64,000 nucleotides of DNA from Gaeumannomyces sp. JS-464 (taxonomy: Eukaryota > Ascomycota > Sordariomycetes > Magnaporthales > Magnaporthaceae), in assembly GCA_002197995.1 (NCBI GenBank), contig NGZR01000001.1, forward strand, positions 13,721,501-13,785,500, in the 5' to 3' direction. Made by a program: the position numbers and the translations under genes. Under the pieces are notes generated by a model. It had not been told where the DNA came from and made no database searches. It was given only the letters and a program-made list of their open reading frames with translations. Positions 31,031 through 41,808 of the stretch are shown here, one piece after another; positions within the stretch are counted from its first letter, which is position 1; each line of letters starts with the position of its first letter.

Positions 31031-31864
31031 GGGCCTGTCCTAGACTATCGTTTTTTTGGTTTTTTGACCCCCCCTGCCGGTTTTTTGGATAAGCGAGGAT
31101 CGTCACAAGGGGCCCTGCAATACAAAATGTACCTTTATAAATAAATTTGTTTATTTTTGACCCCTGGTAATCGTTCGCAAGCGAATCTCCCCTTTAGGAG
31201 GTGGCAAAAAAAAAAAAGATTTATTAATATCTAGTCCTATTTGCACACACTAAACCCCCGTGCCCGGCCTCCTGCACATGCCCAACCCTCCCTGGGGCGG
31301 CCCTTTTTGTTACAGCGGGTAGGGGCTAGAAAAATAAGCGGCAAAAAGATGGTATTTGAATAGGCTGGGGCTGGAGGCCCTACCTGGGAGGAAATCTCTA
31401 TCTATTACGGCCTAAAGGCCCGTGCGGAAGGCCTGGGCACGTAACGGGCCCCTATATGCCGTGACATTTTTTGGGTTTGAAAATTTTCCAAGTCAAACTT
31501 TTTCGAAAGCGGGAGGGAGGGTTGTTAGCTTTATATATTCAACAGGTGGCAAGGGAGGTGGCAAAGGAGCCCTCGTCGGCCTCGCCCGGTGCGTGACACG
31601 CACCGGGCGAGGCCGACGAGGGTCTTTAACAGGCACCAGGGCCCTGTAACGCGGCTTTGCCGGTAAATCCCCCGTAAAGACCCGCTCCTTTGCGACAGCT
31701 AGGGCCCGCGGTCCGCGACTCGTTGTCCTGCGAAAAGATACTTCTGGCGGGTCTTCCGAAAGATTTTCACAAGGGTTTGCGCGGACCCGCAAACTGGTTT
31801 TCAAGCGGTTTTTTGAAAATAGTATGGAAAAACCAAAAACCCCGATTTAGTCTAGGACAGGCCC
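31031..31864. mobile_element. non-autonomous PIF/Harbinger-type element (834 bp), TSD TAA
   Basis: The perfect 17-bp inverted ends GGGCCTGTCCTAGACTA at 31031 and its complement ending at 31864 continue imperfectly through a GTTTTTGGTTTTT run. Flanking TAA at 31028-31030 and 31865-31867 is the 3-bp duplication typical of PIF/Harbinger. The inner half of the end is close to the right end of the autonomous element at 22945-22980, so that family could have mobilised it. No transposase motif lies inside; a 103-codon minus frame is not recognised. Confidence 0.85.
31570..31622. repeat. perfect 25-bp hairpin with 3-nt loop
   Basis: The left arm at 31570-31594 (starting CCCTCGTCGGCCTCGC) is exactly complementary to 31598-31622, with GAC as the loop. 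The arms are ~76% GC. It lies inside the 834-bp Harbinger-type element, slightly right of its centre. Confidence 0.95.
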
Positions 31865-31867
31865 TAA

Positions 31868-33300
31868 GCTTGGGAACCAGATTCACATCGTTTAAACATG
31901 CTCGCATCCATGTATGTCATCCTGCCAAGACCGCTCTAGTCCAGCTGGGAAGATATTCACGAACCCGGTGTGGATTTCTTTTCACCATTGGCAGGCAAGC
32001 TTACATCCCAGGTGGCCATCCCATCCCCGTCATCCGCCGGCTCGGTCAACCACACACCTTCTTAGTTCCAAGAACTAAGCGGACGGCCGCTGAGTAACCG
32101 CAACACAGGGGCATTGCTGGCTTACCCTCGGGCTTGAACAAAATGCTCGAGGCTCGGGAAGCGCCGCTATTGGCTAATAAGTAAAAGTTCTTAAGTAGGA
32201 AGTTTGGTAGCGAGGAAAATACGTCTAACGGCGTGTAGGGTGTAGGGGATGAGGCACTACTGACGTGGGGGACCGGCGGTGCCACGACCACCCCACGCCG
32301 GCACCCCACGTGCCAAATTGCCACCAAAGTCCATCCGTGATGACGTTGCCGTTTTATCCGCCACATCCTGCTTGGCTAAGAACCACAGCCTTGGCGGTCG
32401 AACATGACATCTGGAACTGGTGAACACTTAAAATCTTCGCTCCCCGAGTTTAAGCGGATACTTTCAGTGTCCCATCCCGGTTATAGCAACATTGCTTAAC
32501 AAAAGAAAGAAAGAAAAAAAAATCAACCAATCCTCTTACTCACACTCCCCATCTTCCACGCCACGCGGGTGCCCGACACATGTGGACAGCTAGGGATATT
32601 AACAACGTTTATGGAGGCAGGAGGATGATCCACAGCCGAAGACCCTCAAAACTTTCCCATCACATGCCAATGCTGCGCCCCTTCAAAGCTGACCTCCGGG
32701 ATCTTGGTTGGTGGGGTTGAAAGTCGCCGCGAAAGCCCCGACTTGATACCCTTCTTAGACACATTAGCCTTAACATCTCATTTCCAAACCAAGGCTCATT
32801 TCGTCGAAAATGTCCGTCCTTATGAGCCGTGCTTATCCAAAGGTCCAGATTTGATACCTTCACGCCTTTATTGCACAAGTGTAAGTTCCACGGAAATTCG
32901 CCGCCGAATTTGGCTGGCACTGGTCGCCGATTTAGGCGGCAGTTTGCCCTGGATGCCAAGCCAAACCCCGCTAAAAATGATACGCGCACGCCCCACCGTT
33001 TCCCTATTGCGATTTTTACAATTCCACCTTTTTGCGGCGCAAGCTCGGGCCATCGGTTTTTAAAGTCGACGAGGTGCTAAGTTAAATTGCCGTTTAATAT
33101 TTTAACTATATAAAGCCCATATCGGTCTCCTTTAAAAGTTCGTTCGTTTATAAAAAGCCGACCCTATCACATTTTTAAAACATCGAACCTTTTTTGCCTT
33201 TTTTACACTATCGAGGTCGCACGTTGGCTTTTCTTTTATTTACATTTGTTTAACAAATTTTCACTTACTACGCCCCCATTTCCCTCGACTTATTTGCTTC
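31868..33300. other. unassigned; host-like then grading into AT-rich
   Basis: No gene recognised. An AAAGAAAGAAAGAAAA microsatellite lies near 32503-32520. A 119-codon plus frame (32704-33063) has some protein-like character but no known motif. AT content rises after about 33070. Confidence 0.35.
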
Positions 33301-33359
33301 CGTTACTTTATCGTCCATTTCCCAACTATTTTATCACTTGCCAAACTTTTTATTATCAA

Positions 33360-35700
33360 TTATAGGCTTTAAACTTAGCCAAAAAAGTTATATCGAGTAT
33401 TCGGCCGAGTATTACCATTAGCGTCGTAATAAATTAGTTAATTTAGGAATTGTAAAAAAGCCACATTCCGATTTTACAAAAATTAACAAATACGAAGTGT
33501 TATACAAATGGATAAAATAAATAGCACTTTATTTAAAAACAAATTATTTTAAACGATAAAAACTTAACAATTTTTTTAAACATTGCGAGCTATTTGGCAA
33601 AAACAAACTGGAATATATTAAATAATTAACTAAAAAAAACCTTATAATTTTTTTCGAATGGATGTTTAACAATTACCCGAAAATCCGGAAAAAAAGTACA
33701 ATTTATAAATATAAAAGGGTTTTTGCCATGCTATATTACGATACCGTCGGTTAAGCTATAATAGATAAAATAAACGAGGAATTTAATAATGTAAGTAAAA
33801 AGGCGAGCAAAAGGGAACTAAAAAAGCATATTAACTAACAACATTTTTTTTAACTTAGTATATTAATAGCCATTTTACAAAAAAATACGACCTAAATTCG
33901 ACATTTAGGGAAAAGCCGGTTATAAACGTCGATAACCTTTTCCTTATTTTTTATTACCATTGGGTTTTCGATACGTCGGTGTTTCCAAACGAGCGGCAAA
34001 GGTTACAGCTTGCGCTTTTGCTTTTTTTCCAAACGTATACCGTTATAAAACCGGAAGCGTTAGTATATAAGCAAACGAACCGCGAAAACCTTAAAATGCA
34101 TAATATAAAAAGCGAAAGCGGGGGTAAAAGCAGGATATTTAATAAAACCGGCCTGGAATAAGCAAAAATTAAAACTTTTTGTTATAAAAACGTTACAATT
34201 TTTTTACTTCCAAACCCAAATGGTAAAAACGTTTTTGCTATGGAAGTAACGCTTAGGTTTACGAAAAGATAGTAAAAGCGACCTAATCCGTAAATAGTAA
34301 ATTTGCTATAAAATTTTATAGCATTAAAAGCTAACATTTTTTAGCAAAACATTTATTTTTACAAAGGTGAATACGTTTATTTTCGACGCGATTATACATA
34401 TAATTATTATTAGCATATTTAATAACACGTTTAAAACCGGCATTAATTTAGTAAATAAAATATATTATTTTTGCGTTTTGCCACCCCGTCGCAATTACGT
34501 TTTCCATTAAAAAAAGAAATAATAAACATTCCCATTTTCCGCTAAACTGTAAAGGCAAAAAACGGGTATAAAACGTTAAAAACCGAAGCTTTGTATTATT
34601 ACACCTACTTTTACACTTTATAACGATTCGGCATTAACGCGGGATTTATACAATTGCTAATATCCTATATAATTCGACGTAAAGCTAAAAAAGTTGTAAA
34701 AGGTAGGAAAAAATACTTATTTAACTATTATTAGCTTACAATCTAATAACTTTAAGCTATTGCTATATAAGTTTAGCTGCAGCAAATTATAAACCATCGA
34801 AATGCAAACACCTATTAAACTTATATTAATTCGAAAGTTTAATGCCATATCGAGGCAGCTTTTTTTAACCGGCTATCGAATTAAGCTTTATTTAAAGCGG
34901 TTATTTATATAAATCGCTACGTCGACTTACGTGCGCCGATAGGGCTTACCGCCGAACAAATTTTTAAATTGCGATTTAATCCAGAAGTATAAAAGCGATA
35001 AAAGCTTATAAACATCCTTTTTTAAAAAGTTAAATCGGAGTTAAAAACGATTATAAAAGCCGAAACGGGCAACACGAAGTTATACCAGCTTTACCGAAAA
35101 GCGAAAAAAGCTTTCGACTTCGCAAAAAATATGTTAAAAAATTTAGCAAAAAGAAACGCACGGCAACTCTTTTTTAACAATATCGATACGCTAAATATTA
35201 ACAAACAATTTAATAGCGCTATATGTTATTTAAACTTCGGCTTTAACGAATGGAAACAACCGGAAATTAACCACGCTTTAAAAAAGCGTAAAAAAGTCGC
35301 CGATATTATTTGCAAAAATTTATCGCGTTTAAACAAAAATGCTAAAGTGGAACACCGAATTAGCGCTAAAAGCGCTATATTTTCTTTTTACTGCTAAAAA
35401 AAGCCGTTACGTAAACGAGTGCCGGCCTAAAAAGATTAAAGTAAAAGTTAAAGCTTTAAATGCCTGCAAAATACTTAAAGCTATGTTAAAACACAATGCT
35501 GTTTTTGCATATAAAACGGCGATCGTTATTACTTTTCTTTTATATATAAAACGAAAAACCACGTTAAAATTTACTTGTTAATATTTAACAAAAACGGTAA
35601 ATTTTTTTATCCAAAACCGGAATGCTGCAAAACGTTGCGAAGTCGCGATGCATTTAAAACCCATACTGCTTTAATACATAATTATAATATTTTCCGAAAG
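33360..35700 (+). pseudogene. DUF3435 tyrosine recombinase (Starship-captain-type) relic
   Basis: The plus strand retains the whole DUF3435 layout under heavy RIP. N-terminal SAM-like part: F-F-E-W-M-F-N-N-Y and K-K-S-T-I-Y-K-Y-K-R (about 33650-33720). Core: N-E-R-Q-R-L-Q-L-A-L-L-L-F-F-Q-T-Y-T-V-I-K-P-E-A-L-V (33983-34065), where the family has T-x-T-R-P-G-A-L. Second box: Y-I-I-R-R-K-A (about 34668-34690). Third box: I-I-N-H-R-N-A-N-T-Y with the presumed nucleophile Tyr (about 34787-34830). Then D-L-R-A-P-I-G-L-T-A-E-Q, and a C-terminal C2H2-type finger (C-C-K-T-L-R-S-R-D-A-F-K-T-H, about 35625-35670). The first catalytic Arg reads Lys (34048-34050). Dozens of stops. Not functional. Confidence 0.75.
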
Positions 35701-35759
35701 CGTTAACGTGGTTTACAAATAAATGGATTAAATAAGCGAATAAATTACCGATACCCGAC

Positions 35760-37400
35760 TTCCGCATAATTAACTCGCATGCTAACTTAATAACGCTAGG
35801 AATTTATTTAAACTACTTAAAACTATATATATCGAACATTTTTACTTTTTTTTAACAAATGCGCGCATTATATCCGGTTTTGCCGCAAATGCCACATTGC
35901 CGACGAATCGTCGTCGCTCTTTTTTTTTAACCTTTATAATCGCGCATTTTTTTGCTATAATTATTTATTTAACTTTTACTGGTTTAAAACATTTCATACC
36001 TCGTTAATAGTAAATAACCTTTTAAATCGAACACGTGTTTTTTTAGCCTTCCGGCGTTTATTTAATACCTTGTTCGCCTTTCGTAATTTAAAGCACTTTT
36101 TTTTTTAAAAGGTTAACCCGATGCATAATTGCTTTAGCCTTATTCGCAAATTGGTTTACAACTGTTAATATAAATGTCGGAAAGCTACTTTAATAATTGG
36201 AAATTCGAATTTTAATATGTTCGGATTACGAAATTGCTTTTTTAACTGTCCGGGGCGTTTTAAAAGTCCAAAGTTCGGGGTCGTTTAAAAGCGTTTTTAA
36301 AAAAGTTAAAATTCGTAGCTTTATATTTAGCTTTTTTAAAACCGAATCCGAATTAAAAAAAGCAAAGCTAGCTTTTTAAAAACCTTTTCGAATGTTTTTT
36401 TTAGTTATAAAATTAAAAAATGCCGCTTTAAACGCCGAAAAAAACTCGATTTTAATTACGTAATTAACGTATAACTTTATTAGCTTTTCGATTTATTAAC
36501 CGTACGCTTTTTTAACAAGTTAAAATACTCGACGTTAAATAGTTAAAAAAAGTAAAACGAATGCGAAAGCATATAAAGCGTAATAATGTTATATTCCTAA
36601 TAATAAAGCTCGAAATCCGTTAAATAGTAGCTTTTATAACCGTCCAGCATTAACAAACGATAAGTTTTTTTAAAACGAGCTGCAATGTGTTTATTAAAAT
36701 GCTAAATTTATTTTAAACTTTGCTCGTTTATAATTCACCTATTATCGTTTATTGCAATAATTTAATCGCGTAAAAAGTTGGTTTTCGAATACCAATTGGC
36801 CAAATAATATTAGCTTTTAACGATAATAAAAAAAAATCGCTTAACCGTAATAATTAATCTTTTAAATAACTATAGCCCATTCCCAGTTGCTAAGCTGGAT
36901 TAGTTTTGCTTTATTACGGCTTTCCAATGTTATAATAACTATAACGGCCGAAATTATACCTATAAAAAAGCCGGTTTCGTCGAAATTGTAAATATTATTA
37001 TTTAAAATGCTATATTTAGCTATAATGTTCCGTATAAAGTCGAACCACGCAAAAATAAGCTTGGGATTTTCGCATTTAGCTTTTTAGTAATCGTATTTTC
37101 GAATTTAACGCGCGCCGAGCTCCGGGCGGCGTTTAACGAAGTTCGCGACCTAGTTTTTGCCGATAACGCGCGCGTCGCGTTCGTCGAGCAGTCGGTTAGC
37201 TATATTTTTAACGCTAAAAAGCCGGGGAGGAAATGCACGAAAATCCAGCTCGAGTATATATTTAACAAGCGTTTCCTTTTCGAATTTCGTTAATTTCCGT
37301 AATTTGGGCATGGTATCGCGTCGAGCAAATTGGCCAGCGCGTCGGCGACGTAGCGTAGTTTTAAAAACGTTGTAAATTTTTGCTGCCGAACGCACATTTA
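35760..37400 (-). mobile_element. pogo/Fot1-type transposon relic, second copy
   Basis: It is colinear with 18770-20250 but more RIP-mutated. It retains the N-terminus that copy lacks (open at 37150-37395): S-A-A-K-I-Y-N-V-F-K-T-T-L-R-R-R, a pogo helix-turn-helix, then K-L-T-K-F-E-K-E-T-L-V and F-P-P-R-L-F-S-V-K-N-I-A-N-R-L-L-D-E-R-D. The C-terminal basic tail is reduced to stop-ridden sequence around 36020-36200. I did not find inverted ends. Confidence 0.8.
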
Positions 37401-37904
37401 ACGTTGGATTAAATTAAATTGCCCGTATAGCAAAAACAATTTTAGCTTTGCTAAATGTCGACGCTATTTGTGGTTGTTAAGGAATTAAGGTTGGAAGTAA
37501 GAAACGCAAATCGCGATGGAAAACGCGCTACTCGTTTATATGCGCCATTTACTTATAAACTACGTTAAATGTGTTTTACTTTTTATTTTTAACAGAAAAT
37601 TATTATGTATTAGCTTAGCGTTGTTACTCGTAACATTGTCGAAATATTTACTAGCTAATAAGTTGGAAAATAAATATTTAGGATTTAACTTTAACGTAAC
37701 ATTTACAGCTTTTAGCGCGCAAAATGGCGTGGCCGAAAGTCGCACTTTTATCCGTCGTCCTTTCCTATTTTATCTCCAGCCAATTAGTTATTAACTTTAT
37801 TAACCACCACTCGTAATGCCGTGTTATAACACTAAAAGCAGGTTTGCTGCTTGCAGGCCTATTACTTGCCTCCCGTTAAAAGCCCTTTAGCTGCTATAAC
37901 AGCT
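37401..37904. other. AT-rich, unassigned
   Basis: Decayed AT-rich DNA with short open frames (for example 92 codons at 37516-37794) that lack recognisable motifs. Confidence 0.4.
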
Positions 37905-38036
37905 AGCAACTCGCTTACCGCCTTTTGTAACTTGCTTATCGATTTATAAAATTCGCCTACCGCTTTTTATAAATTTACTTACCGCTTTTAGTAATTCGTC
38001 TACTACTTTTTATAACTCGTTTACCGCTTTTAGCTA
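37905..38036 (+). repeat. imperfect tandem repeat, ~21-23 bp x 6
   Basis: Six degenerate units built on AACTCGCTTACCGCTTTTTGT. The TTACCGCTTTT core recurs in 39135-39480 and 39682-39779. Confidence 0.65.
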
Positions 38037-38192
38037 TATTTTTAATTTAAATAACGCGCGGAAATGTTTCCCGGGAGGTTTTACGCTATTTAAAGGCATA
38101 ATAACTATAAGGTTGCGCTAAACTTGCAAATGTAAAGCTGCGAATGTAAATGCGTGCGAGTGTAAATTTGCCATTGCAACGCTACTAATGCA

Positions 38193-38363
38193 TATTAAAA
38201 TATGTTAACCATGGTTTAAAATTCCTTATATTGCTTATTTATCTGGCAAAGCGTTTTTGTAAAAAGTGGGAAAGGTTATGGCTTTATATATATAACAGGT
38301 AGCTTGGTATGGCTTGTGCTTCCAATTACTAACTAGGAGGTTGTAACATTTGTTATTTTAACA
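38193..38363 (-). repeat. solo LTR (171 bp), RIP-mutated copy of the 1.86-kb LTR, TSD ATGCA
   Basis: On the minus strand it starts TGTTAAAATAACAAATG and ends TTTTAATA. It is flanked by perfect ATGCA at 38188-38192 and 38364-38368. Alignment by eye with 1855-2024 shows mainly C/T and G/A differences, for example GTGACTGGGAGCACGAG against GTAATTGGAAGCACAAG. Confidence 0.85.
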
Positions 38364-38680
38364 ATGCAAAGCTACGACTGTAAATTTGCCAATGTAAAGC
38401 TATTAAAGTAAAGCTGCTAGTGTAAATTTACGAATGTAAAAGCGTAAGGTAAACATAAATGGTTGCTTACCTTTTAAGTTTTTTAAAAAGGAGATTTATA
38501 TATGTTGCTTTAGCGGCCTTTAGCTGTTAAGCCGTAAACCTTCCTTTTGTAAGCTTTAAAGCCTAATACAGGTTTTTAATTTCATTTAAAGGCTAAACTA
38601 TACTCGTACAGCCTTTGGAGCTTTTTTTACAGGCTTTTTCATCTTGTAGTTTTTTGCTTGCGAGGCGTTTACCACGTGCG

Positions 38681-39134
38681 TGTTACGACCAAAGCCGCAA
38701 TAGGTAACCTAGGTAGAGGATTAAAGCTTAAAACTGGATAAGGGCGACGCGAGCGCGGCACCCCCAAGCGGTACAAGTTACGTAACAAATAAAATAAGGC
38801 TAGGGGATTTAAAGTGATTCGCGACGAAGCATTACGAATTAATTTGGACGATTCGTAACGTTTCGTTCGAAGCACTACGAATCCAAATGGCTAAAAAGGG
38901 GATGCTATTAGGACGGCCAGTTTATAAAAACAAAAGGTGGCCTTCGTATAAATAGTTTTTAACTAAAGCTTCGGCATTAGTTAATCTAAGTTAGCTTTTA
39001 AATAACTTTTAAAACAAGCAATTACGATTATTGTTTTTAAAACCCCTGTTTCTTTTAAGATCGTCGACAAGTGCACTGTTTATTAGCCTTTTCTTAAGTG
39101 CCTTGCTTTAAAAGCAAAACCCTTAATTGTAACA
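38681..39134 (+). repeat. solo LTR (454 bp), same family as 14490-14959
   Basis: It begins TGTTACGACC and ends TTGTAACA. Flanks are GTGCG (38676-38680) and ATGCG (39135-39139), a 5-bp duplication with one G-to-A difference that RIP could explain. It shares AAGTTACGTAA and the GCTTCGGCATTAGTTAATC block with the 14.5-kb LTR. No internal element sequence adjoins it. Confidence 0.75.
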
Positions 39135-39299
39135 ATGCGGTGTAATTCACTTACCGCTTTTACTTATTTACCGCCTTTTGCTTATTCACCGCCTTTTGTT
39201 AACACTTACCGCTTTTAACACTTGCTTTTTTTATTTTTTTTTAGTGCTAAAAAGTGCTATAATTTTTTCACCGCCTTTTATAACTTTTTTTGTAACGTT
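39135..39299 (+). repeat. cluster of TTACCGCTTTT motifs
   Basis: Repeated CACTTACCGCTTTT / TTCACCGCCTTTTG units at irregular spacing (39150-39290), a degenerate version of the arrays at 37.9 and 39.7 kb. Confidence 0.5.
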
Positions 39300-39652
39300 A
39301 GCGGTGCGAGCCTTATGCTGTTAAGCTAATAACTAAAAGATTTTCAATTTAAACTGTTGCTTAAATAGCCCGTTTGCATAGCTTATTAAAGGAGGGCAGT
39401 GCACAACTATGTGGGCTGTTACATTTTTCACCTTTTTGTAATTATTTTACCGCTTTTTTCAATTTTTCACCGCCTATTATAACATAGCACTACGAGTGTG
39501 TTAATAAAGTTAATAACTAATTGTAATAAACTAGTGTGGTGGTGTGCACTTTTTGCTTTAATAAGCTATGCAAACAAGCGATTTAAGCGATAGTTTAAAT
39601 TAAAAACCTTTTAGTTATTAGCTTAGTGGCATAAAGCCCGCACCGCTATGTT
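39300..39652. mobile_element. foldback element with ~110-bp inverted arms
   Basis: The left arm (about 39300-39410, starting AGCGGTGCGAGCCTTATG) pairs with the right arm (about 39540-39652, ending GCCCGCACCGCT) along ~110 bp at roughly 85% by eye, including GCTAATAACTAAAAG and TTTGCATAGCTTATTAAAG. The ~130-bp centre contains a third partial copy near 39480-39525 (TAACATAGCACTACGAG). No coding capacity. A MITE or a palindromic non-autonomous element is likely. Target duplication not resolved. Confidence 0.65.
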
Positions 39653-39681
39653 ATACTAATTAGTTAAAAATTAGCGCTTTT

Positions 39682-39779
39682 GCTTTACCGCTTTTGCTTT
39701 ACCGCTTTTGTTTTACCGCTTTTGCTTTACCGCTTTTACTTTACCACTTTTGCTTTATCTCTTTTACTTTACCACTTTT
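39682..39779 (+). repeat. 14-bp minisatellite, 7 units
   Basis: Seven consecutive units of GCTTTACCGCTTTT with point differences that are mostly C/T or G/A (GTTTTACCGCTTTT, ACTTTACCACTTTT, GCTTTATCTCTTTT). It lies 30 bp right of the foldback element. Confidence 0.85.
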
Positions 39780-39984
39780 GCATTATAGCGCAAAAAGTAG
39801 CGCTTTAGCCACTTTATTACACATTTTAAAAGTGTACAATAAACAAAATACATTTTTAAATGCACCCTATATTGCAAAGAGCTTTAAGCTATTTTCGGCC
39901 ACCCTAGTACATTGCGTTTAACACTACATTTGTTTTTTAGTATTACTTTACCAGCTCGTTTATTACAGTTTTCTCTTTTGCCAT

Positions 39985-41808
39985 TTAGCGGTTTGCCTTT
40001 TAAACTGGAATTGGCAGTTTGCCTTTTAAACTAACATTTCGATTTTAAAGTATCTTAAAAGGGCTAATCCTCGTTAAAAACGCTTTAATTTTTTTATTTT
40101 GTTAAAGTGTTACATTTAAACTGTTATAGGCTGCTGTTACACTTTAAAAAGCCCAGCCCCTAATGGTAAAAGTTTTAAATTTAAGTCTTTAATATGGCAA
40201 AGGCTTTATGCTTGCTACCCCAAAGATTGGGATAAAGTTTGGAAGCCCGGTACGATTTAAGTGTACCGGATAAAAATAGCAATAAAAACGCAAGCAGGAA
40301 ACTACACTGGTTGAAATCTTTAAAAGGATTACCAAAAAAGCTACATAAGGAAAGGAGTTTGCCCCAAATAAAAAAGGTTTAAAAGGCGAGCGATAGGACC
40401 GTAATAACCGTAACGACCATAACTAATCCTAGTATACCACATAATTAATACCGTTAAGTTGGACCTTTAAAATCCCCTAGCGAAAACCTTACATTAGTGC
40501 CCCAAAAGCGCGTTACAGCTGTTTAAGAAAGACTTTATTATGGCATGGAAATCCTACATTAGTAAAAATCTCCAAAAGTTGAAAAGCTTTAAGCTAAAAC
40601 ATAGTGCTTATAGGTTTTAGCCTTAGGTTACATGCTATTTACAAAACTAGTTTAAATATAGCTGAAAAGGTTAAAACCGTAACATAAGCCTTATCCGCAG
40701 CTTCATTTTTTTGCATTTAAATATAAAGCTATTTAAGTAACGGCTGCTAAGTGATTTATTCCTTTAAAATTTCCCTGTGGGAACCTTTTCCAGTTTACAG
40801 CACGTAATACTTTGTAAAATTAATAAGTCCGTTTTGTAATAGGTAAGGCACCGGGGCTAAAATAAAAAAGCTGTGATAAGCGTTTGCCATTAAACTACTT
40901 TAATATTACTACCGAAATCCTATGCCGGCAATGCTAGTTAGATTAATTAGCGCGACCTTAGGGCGCGCTTTTAAATCCAAAGTCGCGTAACCCGGGGGTT
41001 CGTGCATTCCCAATCCATTTTTTGCACCCGAAGCATTAGGGCTTTAAAGCCCCTAATGCCTATAACATTATGGTTTAATTGCAATACTTTTGCAACCCAA
41101 AATTTAAAAGTGATATTACTGCTAAAATGCTACTTAATCGCTAAACAAATGGCTAACGACCTTCCTTATAAAATAGCTTTAATACCTTGGAAAAATGAAT
41201 GGAGTTAGTAGAGTAATGTTAAAATGGATATGGAAATAGGGCTAAAAATAACCCAAAATTAAAGTGGATATATAAGCTAGCCAAAAGGCATATGGAAATA
41301 AAAGGTGGGGATATTCGACTATTGCAATAATAATAGCTTCGAATTTTAATACAAGTTAGCCGTTGCAGCTTTTTGGAAATAAGGCAGGTAAATTTCCTAT
41401 TGGCTGCTAAAAACATTTTAAAAATGGAAGTTTTCCTGGTTTTTTCGGGGCCAAGGCGGCATTAAAGTTCGCTAGAAATTCCTTTTTAAACGGCACAATT
41501 TGCTTTCCAAACGCTATAAATGGCTTTCTTAAGCGTTTTATAAAGCCTGCTAGCTTTTTATTGCAACATACCGACTAATATGGCGACTAACGGTCTTTGG
41601 TAATTGGATTCGCCGACCTCGCCGCCTTTCCGGCTTGTGAAAGCCTTTTTAGCCGACTAATAAATACTAAAGTTCGTAAATCCAAATATAGGGACGAAAG
41701 CAAAGGGTTTGGCCATCCAAGCGCGACCGCCATAGTACTTTGGAACCAAGCTGTTAGTTTAAAAGGTAAACTGCCAACCCCAGTTTAAAAGGTAAGCTGC
41801 CAAATTAC
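39985..41808. mobile_element. 1.8-kb DNA element with duplicated terminal inverted repeats
   Basis: The left end 39985-40034 reads GGTTTGCCTTTTAAACTGG then AATTGGCAGTTTGCCTTTTA. The right end 41755-41808 is its inverted counterpart (AGTTTAAAAGGTAAACTGCC, then CCCAGTTTAAAAGGTAAGC). Each end thus holds two tandem units of ~25 bp. The interior is RIP-decayed. A 63-codon frame at 41597-41788 (F-P-A-C-E-S-L-F-S-R, G-F-G-H-P-S-A-T-A-I) may be a transposase scrap, but I cannot assign it. Superfamily and target duplication unresolved. Confidence 0.55.

Noticed and set aside
37905..39779. CRISPR-like array from the regular ~21-bp and 14-bp repeats
   Set aside because: No spacers of uniform length, units are contiguous, and the context is fungal; these are degenerate minisatellites.
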